Positions 8,701 through 16,840 of a stretch of 64,000 nucleotides of DNA are shown here, in pieces. The first letter of the stretch is position 1. Each line of letters opens with the position of its first letter. The notes beneath the pieces were generated by a model, which saw only the letters and a program-made list of their open reading frames with translations, searched no databases and was not told where the DNA came from. The stretch covers positions 62,001 to 126,000 of the forward strand of contig CBDCPE010000002.1 in assembly GCA_965220055.1 (NCBI GenBank), given 5' to 3'. Both the position numbers and the translations under genes were made by a program. The stretch comes from Bin87 sp965220055 (GTDB lineage Bacteria > Chloroflexota > Dehalococcoidia > Lucifugimonadales > UBA3495).

Positions 8701-11700
8701 TGTGCGGCGTTGACGGTGACCCCCTGCCAGATGTTCCAGTTCGATGCTGTGAAGCGCAGGGTGGTGGGTTGGGTGGTGACGTCGCCCCCTACCGAAATGG
8801 GGATAGTGACAGGGGCGGTGGGTTCGGTGGTGAGCACGACGGAATAGTCGCCGGACCCGCCCTCGTCTATCGTGAGCGTCGCAGCGCTCAATGAGACCGC
8901 TGGGCCCTCGACGGGAGTCCCCGAATCGATGTCGGACCACTCGCCCCATCCGGCTGAGTTCATGGCGCGGACGCGGACGTCGTACTCGGTGCCGTTGATC
9001 AGATTTTCGATCCGCGTGTTCGTCGCCGTGAGTCCGGCCTGCTGGCGCGAGGAATCGAAGGTCTGAGCGCCCGACTTCCACTGCACCTGGTACTCCGTGA
9101 TGTTGCTGCCCCCGTCGTCCTCCAGGGTCCAGCTCACATAGAGGGCCGCGACGCGGCTCTGCACCGTCACGGAGGGCTTGCCGGGTGGTCCGGCCATCGG
9201 CGTAACATTGCCGGCGTCGTAGCCGGCCCCGCCTACGGTGTTAACGGCTCGTATCCCCACCTCATAGGAGACCCCGTTGGTCAGTCCGGTGATGGTGAAA
9301 CTGGTGGTATTGGCATCGCTATTTGGGATGTTGGTGTTGTTAGCCACCACGAAGGTGTTGTCTGTGTTGTCAATCACGAAATACTGGTAACGGAGGATGG
9401 CGCTGCCGTTGTTCGCGGGCGTAGGCCACTCAACCTTGATCTGTCCATTACCTGGAATAAGTGTTGAGACCACGTCGTCCGGCACGTCGATGGTGGCGGT
9501 TGCCGGGTCTGACTCGGCGCCGTTGCCGTTGTCGTTGATGGCCCGGACCTCGAACTCGAACGTTGTCAACGCGTTGTTTACGGCGCTGAGCCCCTTCACG
9601 GTGAAGGAGGTCGCGTTCGTCCCCCCCGCCGCGCTGTTGGCAATCGTCGTCCAACCGCCCAATGAGCCGCTTCCGACCTTGTAGCGGTACTGGTGCGACG
9701 TGATGGCGCTGCCGCCATCGGAGTTGGGCGCGGTCCAGCTGAGGTCAACGGCCAGCTGCGGAGTCTTATCGGGCGCCGGTTCCGCCGTCAGTCCGGTGGG
9801 GGCTGATGGAGCCGCGCTCACCTGGTTCAGGACCGTGGTGGCGCCAACTGCCAGAATGCCGTTGCCAACGGCGTCCTCGACGGCGTTCACGGCGAGCTCC
9901 ACGATGATTGTCGTGCTCGTGGCTGTCAGGGCCGTCGTGAGGTCGATCTCGACCTTGGTTCCAGTCGCGCTCGCCGCGGTCGTCGCCTGGGGAATGTTTC
10001 CCGCGCTGATGTTGATCTTGGCCAAATCCACCGCGCCGATGTCCTCGCTGAACGTCAGGATCACCTTCGTGCCGTCGCCGGATGTCCTGGGAGAATTGTT
10101 GCCGGTCGTGACCAGCGTCGGCCGGATGCCGTCCACCAGGTGGCCGGACTGGAGGGCGAGCGCCAAGTGGGTCAGCGTGGCCGCGTTCGTCGTGCTGCCG
10201 GTCGCGTAGATCGTGCCGCCGTTGAGCGCGAGCGTGTTTGCCTTGACTGCCACGCCGTCGGGGGCGGTGTCGTTTGCCACGACCTCGTAGGAACACTCCA
10301 TTGTGGTCGAGTTGGTGGCGGCGGCGCAGTCGGCCGCCTTCTCCGCCGTGTCGAACAACAGGGTGATCTGGGGACCGGCTGTGACGTCCACCGCCTTGTC
10401 GAAGGTCACGGTGGCGGTTACGGAATCCTCGATGGCGTAGGTGTCGTCGGACCCGGGCATGGAGGTCAGCGTGACTCCGGTCACCACCGGCGGTACTTCC
10501 CGCACCGTGACCTGGGGGCTGTAGCGCGGGTATTCCCGGTTGCGGACGTCGTCGTCGAAGATGACCCGCACCTGGATGTCCTTGGTCACGTCGTCCGCGG
10601 TCGCGGTGTACGTGGCGCCGGTCTCGCCGTCGAGCTCCGTGACAGTTGTCCCGTCGACGCGTATCCACTGGTAGTGGTAGAAGACGTTGTCGAGACCGTC
10701 GGTGTCGTCGGTGACGCGGGATGTGTCGGCAGTCAGCTCGACCCCGTCCCTTGGAGCGGCATCCACGTTCAGGACGACGGAGATGGTGTCGTTTGCGGAC
10801 CAGGAAAGGTTGGCGCCGGTCCAGCTGTAGATATGGTCAGTTCCTGATGCCACGTTGACGGAGCTTATTGACCGGAAATCTTGACCCGCAACCGAGAGCG
10901 TGAAGGGTACGGGCATTTCCTTATCGAGGATGAATACCAGTGCTCCTAGGTTGCCGTCGTAAAGATCCTTGATCGTGTACGTGTCGCTATCCAGTGTGAA
11001 TGTTGTTGTGCTTAGACTTCCGACGCTTGGTGCCAGAAGGGTGATGTATCCGAACCCAAGGGCTGGATTTGTTCCTGCCGTCAGCGTCGTCGCCCAGACT
11101 TGCTCACTGGGCGTCCGCACCTCTGGGACGCCCTCTGCGGCGGTGTTCCCCGGCTGCGCGCCCGGCAGGTCGTAGACGTAGAGCTTGTCGTCGGCGGTGT
11201 CGGCCACCCAGAGCACGCGGCCGTCGAACCACAGCCCCCACGCGTTGGCGTTGGCGGCGTCCAGGGTGAGGTTCTTGTCGTCGTCCCGGCTGCGGTCGGA
11301 CAGCGTGTAGGCGTAGACCTGGCTGTCATTCTGGTCGACGACGAAGAGCGTCGTACCGTTGGACCACATGCCGCGCTGGTCGTGGTTGTTGACGGCGCCG
11401 TCGGTGGTGCTCGGACTCAGCGTGCCGGCGGGCAGGTCCAGGCTGGAGGCACGGGTTCCGTCCTTCTCATAGACGAAGATTTTGCTGTTCTCGTGGCTAT
11501 TGGTCTGGTCCGCCACCCAGATGTGGGTGCTGTCGCACGACAGGCCCTGGGGGCTATCGTTGTCGGAGTCCAGGCTGAACTCCTTGCCGGTGACCCGGGT
11601 CGTGTCGGACATCTTGTAGGCGTAGATCTTGAGTTGGACGCGGTCGGCGACGAACATCGTGGCGCCATCCGAACAGATCCCGCTTGGGCTGTCGTTGCCG

Positions 11701-14417
11701 GCCGTGTCCAGGTTGTCGAAATCGCTGCTGGAGTCGCGCGACCCGTCGGAGCGCTTGTAGGCGTAGAGCTTGTTGGTCGCGCCGGAGCCGTCGTTGGCGA
11801 CCCAGAAGGTGTCGTCGTTGCCCCAGATGCCCTTGGGTGTGGAGTTGTTGCTGACCAAATCGAAGCCGGTCACCCGCTTGGGCGGGCTGAGGTCCCTGTT
11901 CGTGTACACCGCGATCTCCAGCACATTGCTGGTCGAGTTCGCGGTCAGGTTGTCAACGTCGGCGCCCCGGTAGAACACGTTCGCGATGCTGAAGCCTGCC
12001 AGCGCGCCCGCGTCCTCGTTGTCGCTCAGGGTCCGATGCAACCGGTGCTCGGCGCCGCCGAGGTGGCTCCAGACCAGCACGTAGGAGGTGTCCGCCGCGA
12101 GCGTCGTTCCCGGCGGCGCCTCGAAGAAGCTGTGGCCCGCCGCGTATTCGGAGGGACTGACGAGGTCGAACAGCTTCAAGCCCGGCTTCCCGCCCGAATC
12201 GGCGTGCACGGCCACCGACACGGACGTCGGTCCGTCAGGGAAGTTACTGCCGGAGCCTTCGATGTTGACGCCGATGCCCTGCAGCCGGTAGCCGGCCGCG
12301 TTGGGACCGGTCGTGAAGCCCTGCGACAACACAGCATTGGTGGCAGTGGCACTGGCGTAGCTGTTGTCGGCCTGGCCCAGGTTCTGCACCATCGCGTAGA
12401 GCGGCTCGCCGAGAATGGCCATAATCGGCGTGGGGCACGCAAAGTCCTCGAGATCTTCGCCGAATCTCACGCCCGGCACGCGCGGCGCGTCCGTCACGGT
12501 GGACGTGGTGCACGCATAGCGGCTCAGCACGACCGCCCCCATCCGGTCGAAATTCTGGATGTCCACGTAGAGGTTGTACTTCCCGGAGCGTCCTGCCACG
12601 GTTGAGCCCACGGGCGCCGTGAACTCATTGATGCCGGATACCTGACGTGAGCTGACCATCCGGAACAGCGTCGTGCTTCCGCTGCGCATTCGCCACGGAT
12701 TGGTAAAGCCCCCATTACTGGGTGTTGTGTCGTCCATGGTGAAGGACAGGCCGCGTATGAGGTAGCGGTCCGCTTCCGGACCGAAAAAGACCTCGTTGCC
12801 GATCAAATCGCCGACCGAGACGATCTCCTGGTCGCCCGTGATTTGCGTGTAGGTCGAGGCGATGATGCCGCTGGTCCGCTTCGATCCCTTCACGGCCAGG
12901 CGCAGCACGTTGGTGTCCCCGCCCGCTTCGTCCGCGAGCGTGGCCCCCGGCTCGCCGCCCGCGTCCTCGTCGTCCGAGGTCGTCTCGTTGATCGACAGCG
13001 TGGTCCCGAAGCCCGACAGCCTGATGAAGTACTGGGCGTTCTGGTACGCGAACGCTCCCGTGGGCGCCGTGAACTCGTTCAGGCCGACGACGAAGGAGTC
13101 CGGGTTCTCGAAGTCGAACAGCTTCGTTCGCGCTCCTGGTATGTCTACCCGACCGGGACCGGGACCCGCGTACAGCGAGACGGTCAGACTGGCAGGGGCC
13201 GCGTCCAGGTCGATGGAGACGCTGGAGATCTCGTAGCCCTGGCCGTGAGTGCCCAGCTTGAACCCCATTTCGTACGCCGAGGTGATGCTCGCCGCAGACG
13301 CCGGCGACTGGCCGGTGTTGCTTACCAGCGTAGTTGCGGGCCGCGACGGGGCCGGTGCGGGGACCGGGCCGAACGCCAGGCTGGTCACGCTCTCCGCGCT
13401 GCCGAACCGGTCCGTGTACGAGACTTCCACCTTGATATGCTTGCCGATATCGTCCTCGACGCGCCGGTAGCGGGCAGAGGTGGCGTCCGCTATGTTGGTC
13501 TCGGTGGTGCCGTCGACCCGTATCCACTGGTAGTCGAATTCGTGATGGATGCCCGTCGACGCCACGGCACCTATGTTGACGAAGCCGTCGGCGTCTGCGA
13601 TGAGCGAAGTGTCGGCGTACAGGATGCCTTGGTCTTCACCGGTGGGCAGGACCCTTGGCAGCCCCGTGGGCTGCCGGTTCCCGGGCCTTTCATAGCCATT
13701 GATCTTGATCCGGAGGGCCTCGTTGGCCCCGGACTTCTGCTGCCAGGTGCCGCCGTTGTTCCAATCGAACTTGCCCTTGATGCTCCAGCCCGCGACGCTG
13801 CCTGAATCCTCTCCTCCGGAGGTGGTGGAGTCGAGCGTGACGTTCCCGGTGCCGTCCTGGCTGATCACGACGGTGTAGTTGTCGTTCGTATTGAGGAGCA
13901 TTCCGGTGAAGAACGCCTTAAATTCCAGCTGGCCGGCCGTGAAGTCACCCGGCGGTTTAAGGTTCGTGCAGTCCGAGGTTGGAAACCCGGTTGTGTCGTC
14001 CGCCAGGCAGACCTTGACATTGAAGTCGTCGTCCTCGGGGTCCTCGGAGTCCACGATCACGCTGGTCAGCACCCAGCCGCCCGTGTTGGAGCCGGTGTTG
14101 GCTGCCGTGTGGAAGAGCTGCGCATGGTCGTTGCCGCTCAACGCGGCGTCATCGTCGCTCCCCTGCGAGAGGTTGCTCACGAGGGTGCCCGCGGTTTGCG
14201 CCTCCGCCGGCGCTGACCAGAGGAGCACGCCGCCCAGCGCCAGCAGTGCGATGAGCAGCAGCGGGAGGGGCGCAAGACGCCGCGAGGAGGTGAGGGCTAG
14301 GGGAGAGGAAGGGAGGGACTTACCGGACGGGGAGAGCCGGCTGGACGTGAGCCGCTGGATCGTGCGCAGAAGACACGCCGGCAGTGGGAGCGCCGCAAGA
14401 CGCCGAGGGGCGGTCAT
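5775..14417 (-). CDS. Giant secreted multidomain protein A (2,880 aa)
   Basis: Probable surface or extracellular adhesin-like protein. A long basic N terminus leads to a hydrophobic segment (residues 48-68) and a cleavage-like APAEA site near 73. Modules in order: three copies of a roughly 150-residue unit beginning (V/S)xNTGQ or similar (about 77-245, 352-512, 669-839); a beta-propeller with repeated W/F-V-A-D...LYAY strands (about 849-1086); Ig-like/SwmB-like units with FSEDIG; FN3 domains (about 1536-1842); a Calx-beta-like unit opening LTIDEGGSGDYSV (about 1843-1960); further FN3-like units; then repeats of a SGTPQVxQTLTA unit, a CDSGGIC unit and a final GAICTGDGRKLSNS unit. No sortase motif or membrane tail. 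The ATG overlaps the stop of the leader ORF by ATGA, which fixes the start. Functions such as adhesion or matrix are inference from the modules. Confidence 0.85.
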   Translation of the reverse strand: MTAPRRLAALPLPACLLRTIQRLTSSRLSPSGKSLPSSPLALTSSRRLAPLPLLLIALLALGGVLLWSAPAEAQTAGTLVSNLSQGSDDDAALSGNDHAQLFHTAANTGSNTGGWVLTSVIVDSEDPEDDDFNVKVCLADDTTGFPTSDCTNLKPPGDFTAGQLEFKAFFTGMLLNTNDNYTVVISQDGTGNVTLDSTTSGGEDSGSVAGWSIKGKFDWNNGGTWQQKSGANEALRIKINGYERPGNRQPTGLPRVLPTGEDQGILYADTSLIADADGFVNIGAVASTGIHHEFDYQWIRVDGTTETNIADATSARYRRVEDDIGKHIKVEVSYTDRFGSAESVTSLAFGPVPAPAPSRPATTLVSNTGQSPASAASITSAYEMGFKLGTHGQGYEISSVSIDLDAAPASLTVSLYAGPGPGRVDIPGARTKLFDFENPDSFVVGLNEFTAPTGAFAYQNAQYFIRLSGFGTTLSINETTSDDEDAGGEPGATLADEAGGDTNVLRLAVKGSKRTSGIIASTYTQITGDQEIVSVGDLIGNEVFFGPEADRYLIRGLSFTMDDTTPSNGGFTNPWRMRSGSTTLFRMVSSRQVSGINEFTAPVGSTVAGRSGKYNLYVDIQNFDRMGAVVLSRYACTTSTVTDAPRVPGVRFGEDLEDFACPTPIMAILGEPLYAMVQNLGQADNSYASATATNAVLSQGFTTGPNAAGYRLQGIGVNIEGSGSNFPDGPTSVSVAVHADSGGKPGLKLFDLVSPSEYAAGHSFFEAPPGTTLAADTSYVLVWSHLGGAEHRLHRTLSDNEDAGALAGFSIANVFYRGADVDNLTANSTSNVLEIAVYTNRDLSPPKRVTGFDLVSNNSTPKGIWGNDDTFWVANDGSGATNKLYAYKRSDGSRDSSSDFDNLDTAGNDSPSGICSDGATMFVADRVQLKIYAYKMSDTTRVTGKEFSLDSDNDSPQGLSCDSTHIWVADQTNSHENSKIFVYEKDGTRASSLDLPAGTLSPSTTDGAVNNHDQRGMWSNGTTLFVVDQNDSQVYAYTLSDRSRDDDKNLTLDAANANAWGLWFDGRVLWVADTADDKLYVYDLPGAQPGNTAAEGVPEVRTPSEQVWATTLTAGTNPALGFGYITLLAPSVGSLSTTTFTLDSDTYTIKDLYDGNLGALVFILDKEMPVPFTLSVAGQDFRSISSVNVASGTDHIYSWTGANLSWSANDTISVVLNVDAAPRDGVELTADTSRVTDDTDGLDNVFYHYQWIRVDGTTVTELDGETGATYTATADDVTKDIQVRVIFDDDVRNREYPRYSPQVTVREVPPVVTGVTLTSMPGSDDTYAIEDSVTATVTFDKAVDVTAGPQITLLFDTAEKAADCAAATNSTTMECSYEVVANDTAPDGVAVKANTLALNGGTIYATGSTTNAATLTHLALALQSGHLVDGIRPTLVTTGNNSPRTSGDGTKVILTFSEDIGAVDLAKINISAGNIPQATTAASATGTKVEIDLTTALTATSTTIIVELAVNAVEDAVGNGILAVGATTVLNQVSAAPSAPTGLTAEPAPDKTPQLAVDLSWTAPNSDGGSAITSHQYRYKVGSGSLGGWTTIANSAAGGTNATSFTVKGLSAVNNALTTFEFEVRAINDNGNGAESDPATATIDVPDDVVSTLIPGNGQIKVEWPTPANNGSAILRYQYFVIDNTDNTFVVANNTNIPNSDANTTSFTITGLTNGVSYEVGIRAVNTVGGAGYDAGNVTPMAGPPGKPSVTVQSRVAALYVSWTLEDDGGSNITEYQVQWKSGAQTFDSSRQQAGLTATNTRIENLINGTEYDVRVRAMNSAGWGEWSDIDSGTPVEGPAVSLSAATLTIDEGGSGDYSVVLTTEPTAPVTIPISVGGDVTTQPTTLRFTASNWNIWQGVTVNAAQDGDADDDTVTIHHIVISSSAPEYASLTDLPSIQVTVLDDDEPPPPVRGFIAADESQDAIALNWWSERGAGEYELEHRKRGDTGSWTRVTRGDFDHLPSTSGNRSLTAIATGLECNTTYDFRIRLRGSGDILLNAFGPHTEASQKTGQCAQPDRPSNLIYTLAPDCATLTWTAPTGGDYTGVRIRRLTLGDDNYTVIHESLNSRPTSYRDCTHTGDGYGDGDNPWYAYRVTYVKFESGLLVESKHAKSGLHQYGPAFQDHLHATPRNVRLTRDTDSQRRMSWDAPPSWSLTTWAGLQGASVPVRDPWITGYVVERREFRAREDGYLYFTDLDEDLPVWSAMMTVGESGGTDLGYVEGSYGGLTPTGFTLSSGRHRVNALHGGNTLQLSITPIPPGDALEDWVLVLDGDPLPFEDGTINPAPDVGVLLVTWDGQSPSWANGQQVSVQLVDRDRYGWKRLRRGRDGDTSTSFTDNEQANGRKFVYRIRSTNKYGVSTTHSIFDWLWDSPHRDAVVDLAATDTTTDDGGAGDGSPNTGNTGHGSANNAATGAPTIDGTPQVGQTLTASTSPIDDQDGLTNVSYRYQWVAGGSDIDGATGSTYTLTYSEQGQTIQLRVTFTDDRNNAETLTSIATAAVAAAPAPLTATLPVSPYQSARHKGADDRPQVIVAFSRPVASFEKTTLSVSLTGAAVSSVRQHQEDGLENAWIFFLNPDDNDDIVFSLATGQPCDSGGICTDDGRRLSSAVQTTLPGPDEEGEPDNPEPDDPNNPATGAPTISGTPQVEQTLTANTSAIQDADGLQNVNYQYQWLAAGTAISGATGSTYTLTANEQGDTIQVRVSFNDDKGNAESRTSVATDAVAAKPAPLTASFSNAPASHDGSAEFTFDLTFSESFPLSYVTLRDHAFTKDAQNEDHVVAAQRKVPGSNRTWTITVKPPGNSTITITLPATTDCNAQGAICTGDGRKLSNSLNITVSGPEP

Positions 14418-14773
14418 GACCTACCCCCGGTTTGCCGGGGCCAAAAGTCGGGGGGGGGGGGCTTTGAGGCCGATGCCAGCGCGTCCGCAACGCCGGTCAC
14501 GGTTTGGAGCTTACCTGGCGGCGTGGAAATATTTCTTGAGTCCTGCTGCCCGTCCGAGGCGTCGCAGTCCCCGATGATGGGTTGGCCAAGGGTCGCAACC
14601 CCGCTGGAGCCCGGTGGCGCCGCGCTTGGTCGTGGAATCCTGCCGGTGCGTTGCGTCTTCAGGGCGGCGTAACCCGCAACGCGTGACGGGGGCCGGTGTT
14701 CAGGGTCCTGTAATCGACCTTGGCCTTCCCGCTGGAAGGTAGTTCGAGGGGGCACTGCGTCTGGCGCGTTCAT
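14414..14773 (-). CDS. Leader ORF 1 upstream of giant gene A
   Basis: A 119-codon ORF, proline-rich, with a C-terminal motif NISTPPGKLQTVT followed by a proline run encoded by the C tract. An equal-length homologue lies at 28463-28822, and shorter or interrupted ones at 32805-33146 and 51540-51824. Indels among the copies are multiples of three through the body, which argues for translation. A GAGG site precedes the ATG. The stop TGA overlaps the giant gene's ATG (ATGA), so translational coupling is likely. The frame crosses the homopolymer, so a slip of one C changes where it ends: one longer gives TAG just before the giant start, one shorter runs about 30 codons into the giant gene out of frame. 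No known family; the product itself may be irrelevant. Confidence 0.6.
   Translation of the reverse strand: MNAPDAVPPRTTFQREGQGRLQDPEHRPPSRVAGYAALKTQRTGRIPRPSAAPPGSSGVATLGQPIIGDCDASDGQQDSRNISTPPGKLQTVTGVADALASASKPPPPDFWPRQTGGRS
14450..14461. repeat. Poly-G/C tract of 12, locus A
   Basis: Twelve consecutive G (C on the coding strand) inside leader ORF 1, 32 bases upstream of the giant start and followed on the coding strand by GACTTTTGGCC. Equivalent tracts are at 28500-28511 (12), 42974-42986 (13) and 51348-51360 (13). Tracts of this length are known slippage sites in phase-variable surface genes of other bacteria. Confidence 0.95.
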
Positions 14774-14845
14774 TCGGCGCGTTCCTCACGGTGGGCGCAC
14801 ATCGGTGAGTTTCCGTCTGAGAACCACGCCACGCCCGATTTGCGG

Positions 14846-14945
14846 CTGATATTTGTAACATTCTACAACACGCTTCGCAATGACTATTGCGTGCGTTGAC
14901 GTTTGTTACGCACAGTCTGGTCGGTAACGCGCGACCCCGGGCTCG
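14846..14945 (-). promoter_or_regulatory. Conserved promoter region of leader 1
   Basis: On the minus strand a conserved core CATTGC(T/G)AAGCGTGTTG leads into a -10-like TAGAAT (14860-14865), then GTTACA. The same block precedes all four leader ORFs. The TAGAAT-like box starts 87 bases before the leader ATG in copies 1-3 and 82 in copy 4. No standard -35 box is well placed, so an activator-dependent promoter is plausible. Confidence 0.5.
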
Positions 14946-15345
14946 ACCCGACCATCCGTGGTGGCCAGTCGGTGACTTTCTTTTGCCGGTGTTCGTGTTG
15001 CGGTAGGGGCTAGGGTGTCGGGATAGTGAAATGGCGGTTGGCAGAGTTTGGGCCAAACTCTGCCACTTTTGGACCGTTGGCGATCAACGCCGTTCGGGGC
15101 GATTGATGACGGCGTGCTTCTTTCTGGCAGAGTTCGCGCAGTGAAGTCTGCCGCCGTGGAAGTTCCCCACTGCTGGACTGCCGACCGGTTCAGAGTCTCC
15201 TGGACGCGCCGTCGACCCACAATCGGCGCCAGGCCCGCACCGGTGAACGCCGTGGCCTACGTCCGCTACACCACCGTAAGCGCCATGCGCACCCGCAACG
15301 AGATCGAGGAGACCATCAATCCGTCTCCCCGTCCCGATACCATCA
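14946..15345. other. Intergenic region, leader 1 to NYN gene
   Basis: Sequence upstream of the leader promoter. In other cassettes the equivalent place leads to a divergent sensor kinase; here none is found. It contains the inverted repeat at 15040-15064, and the half-site GGCAGAGTT recurs at about 15125. No gene supported. Confidence 0.4.
15040..15064. promoter_or_regulatory. Perfect inverted repeat GGCAGAGTTTGG-G-CCAAACTCTGCC
   Basis: Twelve-base perfect arms around one central base. It lies about 280 bases beyond the 3' end of the leftward NYN gene and about 95 bases upstream of the conserved leader-promoter block. It could be an operator for a dimeric regulator or part of a terminator; the one-base centre favours a protein site. 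Confidence 0.45.
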
Positions 15346-16191
15346 TCACGCCGGGACCGGCTTTGATACGGGCCCGTCGCTGAACCCCAGCGCACGGCGC
15401 ACCGTCTCGTTGGCGCGCACCAGCCGTATGGCGGACGTGGGCCAGTCGGGGTTGTTGCGGTTGGCCACCTCGTGGCGTTCCACGATCCCCGCCTCCTGGT
15501 ATTGATCAATCAGCCTGCGGCACTCGTGCTCGTTCCACCCCATCCCCCATTCCAGCATCCACTGGTTGCACAGCATGCTGTAGCCCACGAAGTTCAACCG
15601 ACCCTCCAGCCGGTGCATCTCCCGGACGAACCGCTCCAGCGCATCGTCAGTGTCTGGGTCGTCGACCTCCGGGACCACGGAGAGTGTCACGTTGACGTCG
15701 CCGTGCTCCGCCGTCTGAATGCCCAGCTCCGCTTCCAGCGGGAAGAACGGCAACGTGGCCAGCATGTCAGCAGACACCGACCGGCTGAAGGCGCACAGCA
15801 CGATGCGCCGCCCGTGGAGCTTGGCCCGGTCCACCAGGACCTGGTAGCCGGCGTCGCCCGAGCCCAGGATCACCGTGCCGCAGTCCTCCCGGTCCCTGAT
15901 CCACTCGTAGACCTCCAGCAGGATGGCTGGGTCGGAACGGTCCTTGCCGGCGCGGCTGCGGGGAGCGTGATACAGCGTGATGTCCTGCTCGGTGAACTCC
16001 CGCCCGTCATCGGCCTGGAGCGACCAGTCACCGAAGGCCTTGCCGCCCGCCACCTCTCCGAAGATGCGGCCCACGCCCTGCATGGCCCGGCACAACTCGG
16101 CCGGCCCGACGTCGCGCTGGTAGAGCTGCGCGCCGCGCCGGATGTTCTCCCAGTCGATGGCGATCAGGACGCCTCGGGGCTGCTCGCTCAT
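15346..16191 (-). CDS. NYN-domain protein (PIN-like RNase)
   Basis: A 281-residue protein. The N-terminal NYN fold shows its acidic metal-site residues: IAIDWENI (Asp13, Asn16), the central DRSDPAILLEVYEWI, and VILGSGDAGY followed by LVDRAKLHGRRIVLC. NYN proteins are metal-dependent RNases of the PIN-like superfamily. The C-terminal part (about 185-275) looks like a winged-helix unit (CNQWMLEWGMGWNEHECRRLIDQYQEAGIVERHEV), which could bind RNA. It is transcribed leftward, divergent from DUF5679/NurA, with a 460-base shared upstream region. Substrate unknown. Confidence 0.85.
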   Translation of the reverse strand: MSEQPRGVLIAIDWENIRRGAQLYQRDVGPAELCRAMQGVGRIFGEVAGGKAFGDWSLQADDGREFTEQDITLYHAPRSRAGKDRSDPAILLEVYEWIRDREDCGTVILGSGDAGYQVLVDRAKLHGRRIVLCAFSRSVSADMLATLPFFPLEAELGIQTAEHGDVNVTLSVVPEVDDPDTDDALERFVREMHRLEGRLNFVGYSMLCNQWMLEWGMGWNEHECRRLIDQYQEAGIVERHEVANRNNPDWPTSAIRLVRANETVRRALGFSDGPVSKPVPA

Positions 16192-16653
16192 GAAGCCGGC
16201 TCTCGTGCGAACGGGTGTGGGTACCGGATCAGGTCAGGCTGGGGGCATCCCGTTGGTGACCTACAGGGTGCGCCGGCGCTTCGCCCGGGGACGGAAAAAC
16301 GTCACGTTGGCCACCGCCGGTTTCAACGAGCCTCCACCAGCTGCCTCATACCGAAGATGGACGCCGCAGAGCCCACGATGCGCCTGGTAACGTGGCCCTG
16401 CACCCGCCTGAGATCAACGACGGGAGCAGGCGTTGCAGGGGGAGATGCAACCTTGTCCGGCCGTCCACTGCGGGCAGACGGCGGTTCGTCGGCCGCACTG
16501 CCCGCAGCGGTGAGACCATTGTATCGGCCCTCCCCGCGCCGGCGTAAGGGGCAGGTGTCAGGAAAATGCGAACCACTGACCACGGATCAGCCGGGAAACC
16601 GTGGCCGTGAAGTACAATTGCCCGCGCCATTCCCTTCCCAGGAGCTGTCAACG
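16192..16653. promoter_or_regulatory. Divergent promoter region (NYN / DUF5679-NurA)
   Basis: Spacer between divergent genes. On the + strand a -10-like TACAAT at 16613-16618, continuing TTGCC, lies 36 bases before the DUF5679 start. The same TACAATTGCC occurs before the broken duplicate of this gene at 31505. No good -35 box was found at standard spacing. Confidence 0.4.
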
Positions 16654-16818
16654 ATGACCACCCCATCCGCGAGCGTTGAGATTTACTGCGTCAAGTGCAA
16701 GGCCAAGACCGGGTCCAAGGACATCGAGGCCATTACCATGAAGAACGGCCGCGCCGCCACCCGGTCCGTCTGCGTGGAGTGCGGGACCAAAAAGTTCCGC
16801 ATCGGCGTCCTGCCCTGA
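16654..16818 (+). CDS. DUF5679 small zinc-ribbon-like protein
   Basis: A 54-residue protein with CxxC pairs (YCVKCKAKT and CVECGTKKF) forming a probable four-cysteine zinc site, matching the short DUF5679 family found near DNA/RNA processing genes. AGGAGC precedes the ATG. It is followed after 22 bases by NurA, almost certainly co-transcribed; the same pair is duplicated and decayed at 31560-31975. A regulatory or nucleic-acid-binding role is inference. Confidence 0.75.
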   Translation: MTTPSASVEIYCVKCKAKTGSKDIEAITMKNGRAATRSVCVECGTKKFRIGVLP

Positions 16819-16840
16819 CCGACTCACTCATCCCACCGTC

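Noticed and set aside
14462..14945. Leader region as a riboswitch (for example c-di-GMP)
   Set aside because: I compared it with the GEMM-type core and saw no match; conservation follows codons and ends in a stop/start overlap, which fits a leader ORF better.
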